Shown: positions 32,304 to 40,571 of the stretch, piece after piece
Layout of the letters: each line of letters opens with the position of its first letter
Numbering within the stretch: position 1 is the stretch's first letter
Assembly: GCA_016280975.1 (NCBI GenBank)
Contig: JAEEHU010000012.1
Span: 1-43,268 of the forward strand
Length of the DNA: 43,268 nt
Reading direction: 5' to 3'
Source of the DNA: Acholeplasmatales bacterium
Lineage (GTDB): Bacteria > Bacillota_I > Bacilli_A > Acholeplasmatales > Anaeroplasmataceae
The notes under the pieces: model-generated
What the model was told of the DNA's origin: nothing
What the model saw: only the letters and a program-made list of their open reading frames with translations
Databases searched by the model: none
Position numbers and translations under genes: made by a program

Positions 32304-33574
32304 ACGTAGTAGATATCATAGAGAAAAAAAGAGATGGTGGAGAATTAACACAATCTGAAATTGAATATATGATATATGAATATATAAATGGCATTATTCC
32401 TGATTATCAAATGTCAGCCTTTTTAATGGCTGTATATTTTAAGGGTATGACTGATGAAGAGGTATATAACCTTACTAAGACTATGATTTCATCAGGAGAT
32501 ATGGTTGATCTATCTTTAATTAATGGCTTTAAGGTTGATAAGCATTCAACTGGTGGAGTTGGAGATAAGGTTACATTAATTATTGGTCCAATTCTAGCAT
32601 CACTTGGATATAAATTTCCAAAGCTAAGTGGAAGAGGCTTAGGTCATACTGGTGGTACTATTGATAAGATAGAATCATTTAAGGGATTTGATACATCACT
32701 TACTATAAATGATTTTATTAAAAAGGTTAATGAAATAGGTATATCAATTAGTGGTCAAACTAAGAATTTAGTTTTAGCAGATAAATTATTATACGCATTA
32801 AGAGATGTTACAGGTACAGTTCCATCTATACCATTAATCGCATCATCAATTATGAGTAAAAAGCTAGCCTTAGGTGCTGACTTAATTATGCTTGATGTTA
32901 AGGTTGGCTCAGGCGCATTTATGAAAAATATAGATGACGCAAGAAAACTTTCTATAACAATGGTTAATATTGGTAAGAGATTTGGTAAGAATGTTATTGC
33001 GATGATAACTTCTATGAATTCACCACTTGGATGTAAAATTGGAAATAGCTTAGAGGCTATGGAGGCAATAGAATTTTTAAAAGGAAATTCCTCAGCCGAT
33101 TTAAAGGAAATATGCTATGAGGCAGTAGCTCATGCATTAATGATTCATGAGAATATTTCAAAAGAAGAATCAGTAAGAAGAATTGATGAGGTAATTAAGA
33201 GTGGTAAGGCACTTAATAAATTCTATGAATTAATTAAGAGTCAACATGGTGATATTAATTCACTTACTCTTGCTAAAAAGCATGTACTAAAATCAAAAGA
33301 GGAAGGCTATATTAAGAATATAGATGCTAAAACTATGGGTATAATATCAATGAGACTTGGGGCAGGTAGAAACAAGCTTGGTGATACTATTGATCATAGT
33401 GTAGGTATTAATCTATTAAAAAAGCCAGGAGATTATGTTAAGGCTGGCGAGGATTTAGTTGAGGTATATTACAATTTAGAATTAAGAGATGATATTACTA
33501 ATTCTATTTATAGTGCCTATACCTTTGCGAATACAAAATATTGTGATAAACTTATATTAGACATTATAAAATAA
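32300..33574 (+). CDS. pdp: Pyrimidine-nucleoside phosphorylase
   Basis: Cleaves uridine/thymidine to base and (deoxy)ribose-1-phosphate. 424 residues, near the family norm. KHSTGGVGDKVT is the phosphate-binding signature, SGRGLGHTGGTIDK and VGSGAFMK are conserved, and the C-terminal domain has GAGR..LGDTIDHSVGI. GTG start overlaps the pheA stop (GTGA). Last gene of the pepV run. Confidence 0.95.
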   Translation: MNVVDIIEKKRDGGELTQSEIEYMIYEYINGIIPDYQMSAFLMAVYFKGMTDEEVYNLTKTMISSGDMVDLSLINGFKVDKHSTGGVGDKVTLIIGPILASLGYKFPKLSGRGLGHTGGTIDKIESFKGFDTSLTINDFIKKVNEIGISISGQTKNLVLADKLLYALRDVTGTVPSIPLIASSIMSKKLALGADLIMLDVKVGSGAFMKNIDDARKLSITMVNIGKRFGKNVIAMITSMNSPLGCKIGNSLEAMEAIEFLKGNSSADLKEICYEAVAHALMIHENISKEESVRRIDEVIKSGKALNKFYELIKSQHGDINSLTLAKKHVLKSKEEGYIKNIDAKTMGIISMRLGAGRNKLGDTIDHSVGINLLKKPGDYVKAGEDLVEVYYNLELRDDITNSIYSAYTFANTKYCDKLILDIIK

Positions 33575-33577
33575 CTC

Positions 33578-33606
33578 TTGAATTGTAAATTCAGTTTTTG
33601 TATAAT
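33578..33606 (+). promoter_or_regulatory. Promoter of secG
   Basis: TTGAAT (33578-33583), 17 bases, TATAAT (33601-33606), starting four bases after the pdp stop. Confidence 0.8.
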
Positions 33607-33636
33607 TGTATCGATTGATGACTTTGGAGGTCCATT

Positions 33637-33873
33637 ATGGTTTTTATTATAGATATATTTGTACTTTTAGTAGCAATTTTATTAATTGTAATAGTTATGT
33701 TACAAGGCTCAAAAGATGATATAAATGATGCATTCAACGGTAGTAAGTCTGAACTATTTAAGAATCAAAAGGTTCGTGGCGTAGAATTATTTATGCAAAG
33801 AACTACTGCAATTCTAGCATGCTTGTTTGTAGCATTAGTAATAGTAGCTGTTGTACTTCATACTACTTTATAA
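33637..33873 (+). CDS. secG: Protein translocase subunit SecG
   Basis: 78 residues, two membrane helices (about 3-22 and 54-75) joined by a polar loop containing MLQGSKDDINDAFNGSKSELF, the SecG pattern. GGAGG seven bases upstream of ATG. Placed before rnr and smpB, the common Firmicutes order. Confidence 0.93.
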   Translation: MVFIIDIFVLLVAILLIVIVMLQGSKDDINDAFNGSKSELFKNQKVRGVELFMQRTTAILACLFVALVIVAVVLHTTL

Positions 33874-33882
33874 TAGATAATT

Positions 33883-33917
33883 AATGAGATTCCTACGAGA
33901 GTCTCATTTATTTTTTT
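33883..33917 (+). terminator. Terminator of secG
   Basis: AATGAGATTC (33883-33892), loop CTACGA, GAGTCTCATT (33899-33908), then TATTTTTTT. Confidence 0.9.
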
Positions 33918-33930
33918 AAGGGGTGATACT

Positions 33931-36198
33931 ATGGATAAGCTTGAAGAAGTATATAATTTAATAAAATTATCTAAGGTATCATACCTTGAGATAAGAGATT
34001 CATTTAATTTAACTAATAGTGAGCTTGATGAAATATTAGATAAATTATTAAAGGATAATTTAATTAAAATAAATAAAAATGGCTATTATAAGATTAATAA
34101 GAATAATAGCCCTAAAAATAATATTAATTTAGATGATGAATTTGTCCTTTCTAATTTAAAGGAATCATCTAAGACAATAAAGGAATTAAAGAATATCTGT
34201 GGAGTTTCATTTGATTTAATGCAAAATAAATTAAATGAGCTTGAAAGAAATGGTTTAGTTTTAATTAGAAAGGAAAGAGTATTTTATAAAACTACTGCGC
34301 GCTTCATTAGAACTAAGTCAAACAATTCATATTGTGCTATAGATGGAGTAAAGGATTTATATAGACTTGATAATCATGAAACATCTGATTTATTTGATGG
34401 AGATACTATTAATATAGTAGTCTTACCAAAAACATCAGAATTTATGAATGCCAAGGTTTTAAGTGTTGCTGAACGTTATAATAAATTTATTATTGGTGAA
34501 GTATTATCTAAGGTTAAAAATGGAGTAAAGAAATATAAGATTAAGTCAAGAATCTTAAGATTTCCTGTAATTTTACCAATAGATGAAGAAAAGCTTAATG
34601 ATATTTTAGATGGGGAAATAGTAAAGGCATCTATTAAATACTCTCCAAGAGGAGTAGAAATAGATAGTATAGTTGAGGTATTAGGTCATAAGGATGATCC
34701 TAATATTGAGATTACTGAAATAGTATCTGAATATGGCTTTGACACTGAATTTAGTGATGAGGTTAAAGAAGAATTAAAATATATTAATAATAGAGTACTT
34801 GAATCAGAACTTGATGGTAGAGAGGATTTTAGAGATAAGATCATTTTTACAATTGATGGTGATACATCAAAGGATTTTGATGATGCAGTATCTATTGATA
34901 TATTAGATAATGGTAATTATTTACTTGGTGTATATATCGCAGATGTATCACACTATGTTAAGGAAAATAGCGCACTAAATAGTGAGGCATTAAAGCGTGG
35001 TACATCACTATATTTAGCCGATAAGGTAATACCAATGTTACCACATCAATTATCTAATGGTATTTGCTCACTTAATGAGGGTGAAGATAGATTAGTACTT
35101 GCCGCTTTAATAGAATATGATACTAAGGGTAAGTTTATTAATTACGATATTAAAGAAGGCGTAATTAGATCAAGTCATAGAATGACCTATAATATCGTTA
35201 ATAAGATATTAGATGGCGATAAGGATTTAAAGAATCAATATAATGATATTTATGAATCTCTATTAAATATGCACAAGTTATCTAAGCTATTACGTGATAT
35301 TAGATCAAGACGTGGTGGATTAGAATTTGATACATCTGAATATGAATTCGTTCTTGATGATAGTGGCGCACCTATTGAGATTATTAAAAGAGAGCGTAAG
35401 GAATCTGAAAGGTTAATTGAGGACTTTATGCTTGCCGCAAACGAGGTTGTTGCCTACCATATGAATATAAGTCACCTACCTATAGTTTATAGAGTTCATG
35501 AGGAGCCAGATCAAGAAAAGCTTCATGAAACATTTAGTAAGCTAAAGGAATTTAAGATGAATATCAGGAATATTAAAACTGACATTAAGCCATATGATAT
35601 TAAGCGTGTATTAGAGGAGGCTAAGGAAAGTATCAATAAGGATATTATTTCAAACCTACTTTTACGTTCTATGATGAAGGCAAAATACTATGAGGAGAAT
35701 TTGGGTCACTATGGACTTCAATTAAAATATTATTGTCATTTCACATCTCCAATTAGAAGATATCCTGATTTAATTACTCATAGAATGATTAAAAAGCTAT
35801 TACTTCATCCAACTAATAATTTTGAATCTGATTTAAAATATTATTCTAAGGAAATAAAGGAAATAGCTTTAAGAAATTCTAATTCAGAGAAAAGGTCAAT
35901 TGATTTAGAGCGTGATGTTGATGATATGCTATATGCTTGGTATATGGAAAAAAGAGTTGGAAATATCTATGATGGTACTATTACATCAATTGCCCCACAT
36001 GGAATATATATTGAAATTGAAAATGGAATAGAAGGACTATTCTCATTTAGAGATTCCAATGAATATTTTACCTATAATGAGGAAAAGATGATTGCTATAA
36101 GTAGTAAAAAAATATATCATATAGGTGACAAAATTAAAGTAAAATGTAAATGTGCATCAAGAATAACACGCACTATTGATTTTGAGATAGAGGAATAA
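33931..36198 (+). CDS. rnr: Ribonuclease R
   Basis: 3'-5' exoribonuclease that degrades structured RNA and works with tmRNA-SmpB. 755 residues. N-terminal winged-helix region (1-115), cold-shock domains, RNB core starting IIFTIDGDTSKDFDDAVSID with the Asp cluster (~residues 308-328), VYIADVSHYV, LPHQLSNGICSLNEGEDR, HFTSPIRRYPDLITHR, and a C-terminal S1 domain (GTITSIAPHGIYIEIENGIEGLF). Start has AAGGGGTGAT. The smpB start is three bases after the stop. Confidence 0.97.
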   Translation: MDKLEEVYNLIKLSKVSYLEIRDSFNLTNSELDEILDKLLKDNLIKINKNGYYKINKNNSPKNNINLDDEFVLSNLKESSKTIKELKNICGVSFDLMQNKLNELERNGLVLIRKERVFYKTTARFIRTKSNNSYCAIDGVKDLYRLDNHETSDLFDGDTINIVVLPKTSEFMNAKVLSVAERYNKFIIGEVLSKVKNGVKKYKIKSRILRFPVILPIDEEKLNDILDGEIVKASIKYSPRGVEIDSIVEVLGHKDDPNIEITEIVSEYGFDTEFSDEVKEELKYINNRVLESELDGREDFRDKIIFTIDGDTSKDFDDAVSIDILDNGNYLLGVYIADVSHYVKENSALNSEALKRGTSLYLADKVIPMLPHQLSNGICSLNEGEDRLVLAALIEYDTKGKFINYDIKEGVIRSSHRMTYNIVNKILDGDKDLKNQYNDIYESLLNMHKLSKLLRDIRSRRGGLEFDTSEYEFVLDDSGAPIEIIKRERKESERLIEDFMLAANEVVAYHMNISHLPIVYRVHEEPDQEKLHETFSKLKEFKMNIRNIKTDIKPYDIKRVLEEAKESINKDIISNLLLRSMMKAKYYEENLGHYGLQLKYYCHFTSPIRRYPDLITHRMIKKLLLHPTNNFESDLKYYSKEIKEIALRNSNSEKRSIDLERDVDDMLYAWYMEKRVGNIYDGTITSIAPHGIYIEIENGIEGLFSFRDSNEYFTYNEEKMIAISSKKIYHIGDKIKVKCKCASRITRTIDFEIEE

Positions 36199-36201
36199 AA
36201 T

Positions 36202-36648
36202 ATGGATATATGTACTAATAGAAAGGCTACATTTGAATATTTCATTCTAGATAAATTTGAGGCTGGTATTAAGCTTAAGGGTACTGAAATCAAATCTATT
36301 AGAGCTGGTAAATGTAATATTAATGATGCGTATGTTATTATGAAGAATAATAGACCATATATCCTTAATATGTTTATCGCTAAATATGATCATGGTAATA
36401 TTTTTAACCATGATGAATTAAGAACAAGAGAATTACTTCTTAATAAGCACGAATGTGATAAATTAACTAGTAGAATAAAAAAAGAAGGCTTAACTATAGT
36501 TGCCTTAAAGGCATATTTTAAGGGCTCTTTAGTTAAAATTGAAATAGCACTAGCTAAGGGTAAGAAGCTTGTTGATAAAAGAGAAGTAATCAAAAAGCGA
36601 GATACTGAAAGAAAAATTCAAAAGGAAATGAAGGATTCTTACAAATAG
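36202..36648 (+). CDS. smpB: SsrA-binding protein
   Basis: Delivers tmRNA to stalled ribosomes. 148 residues. RKATFEYFILDKFEAGIKLKGTEIKSIRAGKCNINDAYV is the conserved core; the C-terminal KRDTERKIQKEMK tail probes the empty mRNA channel. Lies in an operon with rnr and directly upstream of ssrA. Confidence 0.97.
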   Translation: MDICTNRKATFEYFILDKFEAGIKLKGTEIKSIRAGKCNINDAYVIMKNNRPYILNMFIAKYDHGNIFNHDELRTRELLLNKHECDKLTSRIKKEGLTIVALKAYFKGSLVKIEIALAKGKKLVDKREVIKKRDTERKIQKEMKDSYK

Positions 36649-36651
36649 TAG

Positions 36652-36679
36652 TTGTAATTCTTAAAAAAATGATTATAAT
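36652..36679 (+). promoter_or_regulatory. Promoter of ssrA
   Basis: TTGTAA (36652-36657), 16 bases, TATAAT (36674-36679). Start near 36686. ACTAGC-TTGAT-GCTAGT forms a leader hairpin just before the mature 5' end. Confidence 0.75.
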
Positions 36680-36706
36680 AACAATACTAGCTTGATGCTA
36701 GTAAAT

Positions 36707-37106
36707 GGGCTTGTTATGGATTCGCTGTGATCTATGAAGGTATGTAAGCATGTGGTGGGATTATCGGCCACCTAAAAAACGTCGGGGTTTTTAATAAACG
36801 CTGAAGACAATGATTATGCATTCTTAGCAGCTAGAAGCAATTCAGTTGCTCATTATGCTTTTGCCTAATCTAATAGTATTAGGCGTCCTTTAATCTATTT
36901 CCTACGATAGATTATATGGGCTCAACTCAAGTAGGATATATATTTAGGCTGCTATTCTAAGCTTAAATATGAATTTAATAGAATGTAGTTAAGTTTTGGT
37001 TTGTCTGTTCGCTAAAGGCTTAATGAAAATTTTGAATAGAATAAACATGTAGAAAGCATATTGGATTGGGTTATATACGGGAGTTCGAGTCTCCCCAGGT
37101 CCACCA
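36707..37106 (+). ncRNA. ssrA: tmRNA (ssrA)
   Basis: About 400 nt. Acceptor stem GGGCTTG (36707-36713) pairs with CAGGTCC before the encoded ACCA (end 37106). T arm GGGAG-TTCGAGT-CTCCC at 37079-37095. The tag frame starts at GCT 36800 and stops at TAA 36866-36868: 22 residues, beginning AEDNDYAFLAA and ending SVAHYAFA. The ending Tyr-Ala-Phe-Ala is like Mollicutes tags read by Lon, while the internal YAFLAA recalls the common YALAA ending. Smp B is encoded just upstream. Confidence 0.95.
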
Positions 37107-37151
37107 TATAGTCAAAAACCGAACCCATAAAACTAAAGGTTTGGATTAAAA

Positions 37152-37259
37152 TATAATAATTAAAAAAGGCTTTGTTAGATTTTCTAACCTTAGAGTGAGG
37201 GGGTTCTCACCGTATGATAAGCCAATAGGAGATACCATATCATATGTATCTCCTTTTTT
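37152..37259 (+). ncRNA. Candidate structured small RNA with promoter and terminator
   Basis: TATAAT at 37152-37157, then a predicted RNA from about 37164. GGCTT (37168-37172) pairs with AAGCC near 37219-37223, closing two hairpins: GTTAGA-TTT-TCTAAC and GTGAG-GGGGTT-CTCAC. The terminator follows: AGGAGATAC (37227-37235) with GTATCTCCT (37246-37254) plus TTTTTT. No gene follows on this strand, so it is not an obvious riboswitch leader. I do not recognise the family. Bases 37260-37326 show nothing further that I can assign. Confidence 0.45.
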
Positions 37260-37326
37260 GTTTGCTGCAATTTTATCTTGGGGGTGGTTTTGTGACAGTA
37301 AAGTGGTACCGCTAGAACCCTAATAT

Positions 37327-37352
37327 AAAAAAAGTGGAGTACACCTCCACTT
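37327..37352 (-). terminator. Terminator of the RelB-like gene
   Basis: AAGTGGAG / CTCCACTT stem (37352-37345 and 37339-37332 on the minus strand) followed by seven T. The first arm overlaps the stop codon. Confidence 0.85.
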
Positions 37353-37662
37353 AAATATTCACATTATTAAATTTGTTCCTTAATTTTAATTCTACATCTT
37401 CACTTGAAATAGTAGTACCATTATTATGTTCTTCAATTGCTTTATCACACATTAAAGCAATTTCATCATCAGTATAATCTTCATATGCTTTAGACATATT
37501 TGAAATAACAGGTGTAAATGGAATGCCATTTCTCATTTTAATTTGATTGAAGTACATAGTAATTGCAGTTTCCATAGAAACACCTAGATTTTTTAATATT
37601 TTATCAACATCATTTTTTAAATCTGAATCTATGCGTAATGAAATAGTTGCATCTTTTTGCAT
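37351..37662 (-). CDS. Orphan RelB/DinJ-type antitoxin
   Basis: 103 residues. The N-terminal ribbon-helix-helix pattern is clear: ATISLRIDSDLKNDVDKILKNLGVSMETAITMYFNQIKMRNGIPF, the usual RelB/DinJ phrase ending in GIPF. Such proteins bind DNA as dimers and neutralise RelE/YafQ-type RNases through the C-terminal half. No toxin gene lies beside it: upstream is non-coding DNA and downstream is its terminator. It may act on a toxin elsewhere or as a plain regulator. AAGGTGAT lies before the ATG. Confidence 0.82.
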   Translation of the reverse strand: MQKDATISLRIDSDLKNDVDKILKNLGVSMETAITMYFNQIKMRNGIPFTPVISNMSKAYEDYTDDEIALMCDKAIEEHNNGTTISSEDVELKLRNKFNNVNI

Positions 37663-37747
37663 TTATAATCACCTTTATTTATATTATAATTTAGTATTTT
37701 ATAATTTCAATATGATGCTTTACTATACTTGATGAAGAAAAATAACT

Positions 37748-37777
37748 GTCACATCTGTCACGCCAGTCACGTGTCAC
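37748..37777. repeat. Four iterated GTCAC boxes
   Basis: GTCAC begins at 37748, 37757, 37766 and 37773 (three preceded by T, one by A). It may be an operator for the RelB-like protein or another regulator. A reverse-oriented TGTGACAG lies near 37290. Confidence 0.4.
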
Positions 37778-37807
37778 ATAGCGTATATGTTTAAAAATAT
37801 AGGTTTT

Positions 37808-37837
37808 GAGGGTGCACCTAAATCTATAGAGGGTGCA
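37808..37837. repeat. Two GAGGGTGCA direct repeats 21 bp apart
   Basis: Identical 9-mers at 37808-37816 and 37829-37837, spaced by two helical turns, upstream of the kinase promoter. Possible regulator binding site; no other support. Confidence 0.35.
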
Positions 37838-37876
37838 TTGTATTAACAATACTTACCATACACATTGAAGAACAAT

Positions 37877-37909
37877 AGGTTTAATACGATTTAGCATTAA
37901 GCCTTTTTT
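37877..37909 (+). terminator. Terminator in the non-coding stretch before the kinase operon
   Basis: AGGTTTAAT (37877-37885), ten-base loop, ATTAAGCCT (37896-37904), then six T. It ends some plus-strand transcript from 37.7-37.87 kb in which I see no gene. The rest of 37663-38045 holds the GTCAC and GAGGGTGCA repeats and the kinase promoter. Confidence 0.7.
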
Positions 37910-37959
37910 CTTTGTATAGTTATAAAATATCTCTAACAATAGCCTTTTTTATTAGAAAA

Positions 37960-37968
37960 TGCTATAAT
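37960..37968 (+). promoter_or_regulatory. Extended -10 promoter of the kinase operon
   Basis: TGCTATAAT. Predicted start near 37975 gives a ~70-nt leader containing the hairpin TCACATTTA-CTTTTT-TAAATGTGA (38007-38030) just before the ribosome-binding site AAAGGG. Confidence 0.65.
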
Positions 37969-38006
37969 TAGATAAAGAAGTAGTTCGTTAATTTATGTTT
38001 GTGAAA

Positions 38007-38030
38007 TCACATTTACTTTTTTAAATGTGA
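38007..38030 (+). promoter_or_regulatory. Leader hairpin before the kinase start
   Basis: A perfect 9-bp stem with a 6-base loop ends five bases before AAAGGG. Not followed by a T run, so it more likely affects mRNA stability or translation than termination. Confidence 0.5.
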
Positions 38031-38045
38031 GAAAGGGTAGAAGCT

Positions 38046-40571
38046 ATGAAAAGAATTTGGATTATTATTGTTAATGTGGTAATAATGATTTTAATGCTTA
38101 TATTTGTAGCCTTGTATACGTATTTTGATAATAGTAATACAATCAAAAGACAAATTGAGCATTTTGAAAATACTACAATCACAATGGAGCATGTCACTGA
38201 GAACTATTTAGAGGGTGAACAGCGTATTTGTGATGTATGGGCTAACCACATTAATAACAACAACATGACAATTGAAGAGGCTATATCTTTTATTAGAGAT
38301 TCCCATGTGCTTAAAAATACATCAGCTCATATTGTTTATTTAGATGATTTAACTGGTCTATCTACAAGGTCTAGCATAAATGAAGAAATGAATTATTCTG
38401 TTTCATATTCACGAATGGAACTTTTAAATGATTTAAGTTGGATTTATCCTATAGGAGAATCTATTAATGTATCTCGTGCTTATACTAATCCTTTAAATGG
38501 TGAGCAATCTATAGCATTTTGTAATTTTATTAATTTAAATGATGGAATAAATGATAGAGATGCTATATTGTTAAGAATTTTACCTGTTTCAGAATTAAAA
38601 GAAAAATGGGTATTTCCTCAAGAGGAATTCGAGAATGCTGAGCTTTCTATAATTGATTCAAATGGTGATTATATTATTAAAGGTCATTCATTTAAAAATT
38701 CTAGCTTTTTTGAATTTTATAGATCATATAACAGTATTGATCCTGTAAAAGCTGATGAATTTTTTGATAAGATTAGTTCTTCAACAGGCTCATTTACAAT
38801 GCTTAATTCAAAAAATGAGGAATGCATTTTAGCTTATACACCATTTGATGTTACCGGTGGTTGGACATTATTAAGTTTTATGCCTATGGAGTATTTAAGT
38901 GTAAATAATGAGAATTGGATTTTAATTGGTACTATTTCCTTTGGTCTTTTAGTTTTATTCTTATTTGATTTAACATTTATGATTTATTTTAATAAAAAGC
39001 TAGAGGCTACAGCTAAAGAGGCATCATTAGCTAATAAGGCAAAAACTGATTTTCTATCTACAATGTCACATGATATAAGAACTCCTATGAACGCTATTAT
39101 AGGATTTACAACATTAGCTAAAAAGAATATAGATGATAAAAATAAGGTTGATGATAATCTTAGAAAGATTACATTAGCTAGTAATCATTTATTAACATTA
39201 ATTAATGATATATTAGATATTTCTAAGGTTGAAAGTGGAAAGCTAAGTCTATCTCCTCAAAAATTTTCAATTGTTGAGGTTGTTGAAAATTTAATGAATA
39301 TATCTATGTCAATGGTAAAGGAAAAGAATTTAGAATTTAGCTTTAATGTATCTAATATTGAAAATGAAATATTATATGCTGATAAGCTTAGATTAAATCA
39401 AATATTTATAAATATTTTATCTAACGCTATTAAATATACTGAACCTAATGGTAAGGTTATGGTTTTAATGAAAGAGGAATTAAGTGAAAAAGAAGAATGT
39501 GTTAGATTAATTTATAGGGTTTCTGATACAGGAATAGGTATGAGTCCTGAATTTATGCTTACAATGTATGATGCATTCTCACGTCAAACTGATAGCCGTG
39601 TAAATAGCATCCAAGGAACTGGATTAGGTCTTGCTATTACAAAAAAGATGGTTGATTTGATGGGCGGAAAAATAGAATGTGAAAGTGAGCAAGAGAAGGG
39701 AACTACATTTACTGTTACATTAGATATTCCTATTTCTGTGAAAAATAATGATATTCATATTGATGATACAAATATATTAATAATTGATAATGATAATTTA
39801 TTAGTTGATGAGGTTAATACATTAAAATCATTAGGATTAAATGTTGATAGCACAAATTCATATTTAGATTATATTAATATGATAAATGGAAAAATAGGAT
39901 TAGGTAATGAATATAATGTGCTTATTATAGATTCTAAGGCTAATGGTATTAAATTAGATGAATGTATTAATAAAATACGTCAAATTACTAATACACCTAT
40001 TTTATTAATTTCAAATTATGATACTGATATTGAAATTGATATTAATAAAATAAAAAATGTTTCATTTTTAAAGAAGCCATTATTTAAATCAACTTTATAT
40101 GAAAAAATAAATGAAATATTAGGTGTTAATAAATCTAATGATTCAATAAATGATTATTCTGATTTGAATGGATTAAATATTTTAGTCGCTGAGGATCATA
40201 ATATTAATTATGAAATAATTTCAACATTGCTTTCAATGTATGGAATAACAACAGAGCGTGCTTTAAACGGAAGTATTTGTGTTGAAAAAATAAAAGAGGC
40301 AAAGCCTAATACCTATATATTAGTATTTATGGATATTCAAATGCCTATCATGAATGGTTTAGATGCAACTAAGGCTATTAGAAAATTAGATGACGAATCT
40401 AAGAAAAATATACCTATTATAGCTATGACATCTGATGCATTTTCAGAAAATATTACAGAATGCTTAAATGCAGGTATGAATGGACATATTGCTAAGCCTA
40501 TTGATATTAATATTGTTTTAAAGGAAATTAGAAGAATAAAGGAGGAATCAAATTATGAAAAGGATATTTAG
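38046..40571 (+). CDS. Hybrid sensor histidine kinase with two receiver domains
   Basis: 841 residues. TM1 at ~4-25, an extracellular sensor of about 265 residues (Cache-like shape, not firmly assigned), TM2 at ~297-318. HisKA has the phospho-acceptor in MSHDIRTPMNAIIGF (~His 342). The HATPase domain shows NILSNAIKYT, SDTGIGM and GTGLGLAITKKMVDLMGG. A first receiver-like domain (~580-690) has only LIIDNDN and VLIIDSKAN and looks degenerate; the second (~712-835) has LVAEDHNIN, FMDIQMPIMNG and the final Lys in HIAKPID. It overlaps the following lipoprotein gene by 17 bases. The third gene carries a further receiver, so phosphate may be relayed to it. Confidence 0.93.
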   Translation: MKRIWIIIVNVVIMILMLIFVALYTYFDNSNTIKRQIEHFENTTITMEHVTENYLEGEQRICDVWANHINNNNMTIEEAISFIRDSHVLKNTSAHIVYLDDLTGLSTRSSINEEMNYSVSYSRMELLNDLSWIYPIGESINVSRAYTNPLNGEQSIAFCNFINLNDGINDRDAILLRILPVSELKEKWVFPQEEFENAELSIIDSNGDYIIKGHSFKNSSFFEFYRSYNSIDPVKADEFFDKISSSTGSFTMLNSKNEECILAYTPFDVTGGWTLLSFMPMEYLSVNNENWILIGTISFGLLVLFLFDLTFMIYFNKKLEATAKEASLANKAKTDFLSTMSHDIRTPMNAIIGFTTLAKKNIDDKNKVDDNLRKITLASNHLLTLINDILDISKVESGKLSLSPQKFSIVEVVENLMNISMSMVKEKNLEFSFNVSNIENEILYADKLRLNQIFINILSNAIKYTEPNGKVMVLMKEELSEKEECVRLIYRVSDTGIGMSPEFMLTMYDAFSRQTDSRVNSIQGTGLGLAITKKMVDLMGGKIECESEQEKGTTFTVTLDIPISVKNNDIHIDDTNILIIDNDNLLVDEVNTLKSLGLNVDSTNSYLDYINMINGKIGLGNEYNVLIIDSKANGIKLDECINKIRQITNTPILLISNYDTDIEIDINKIKNVSFLKKPLFKSTLYEKINEILGVNKSNDSINDYSDLNGLNILVAEDHNINYEIISTLLSMYGITTERALNGSICVEKIKEAKPNTYILVFMDIQMPIMNGLDATKAIRKLDDESKKNIPIIAMTSDAFSENITECLNAGMNGHIAKPIDINIVLKEIRRIKEESNYEKDI

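Noticed and set aside
37298-37322. AAAGTGGTACCGCT resembles the T-box antiterminator core
   Set aside because: No upstream T-box stem I or AG-rich boxes, no gene on + downstream for 700 bases, and the flanks do not fit the consensus.
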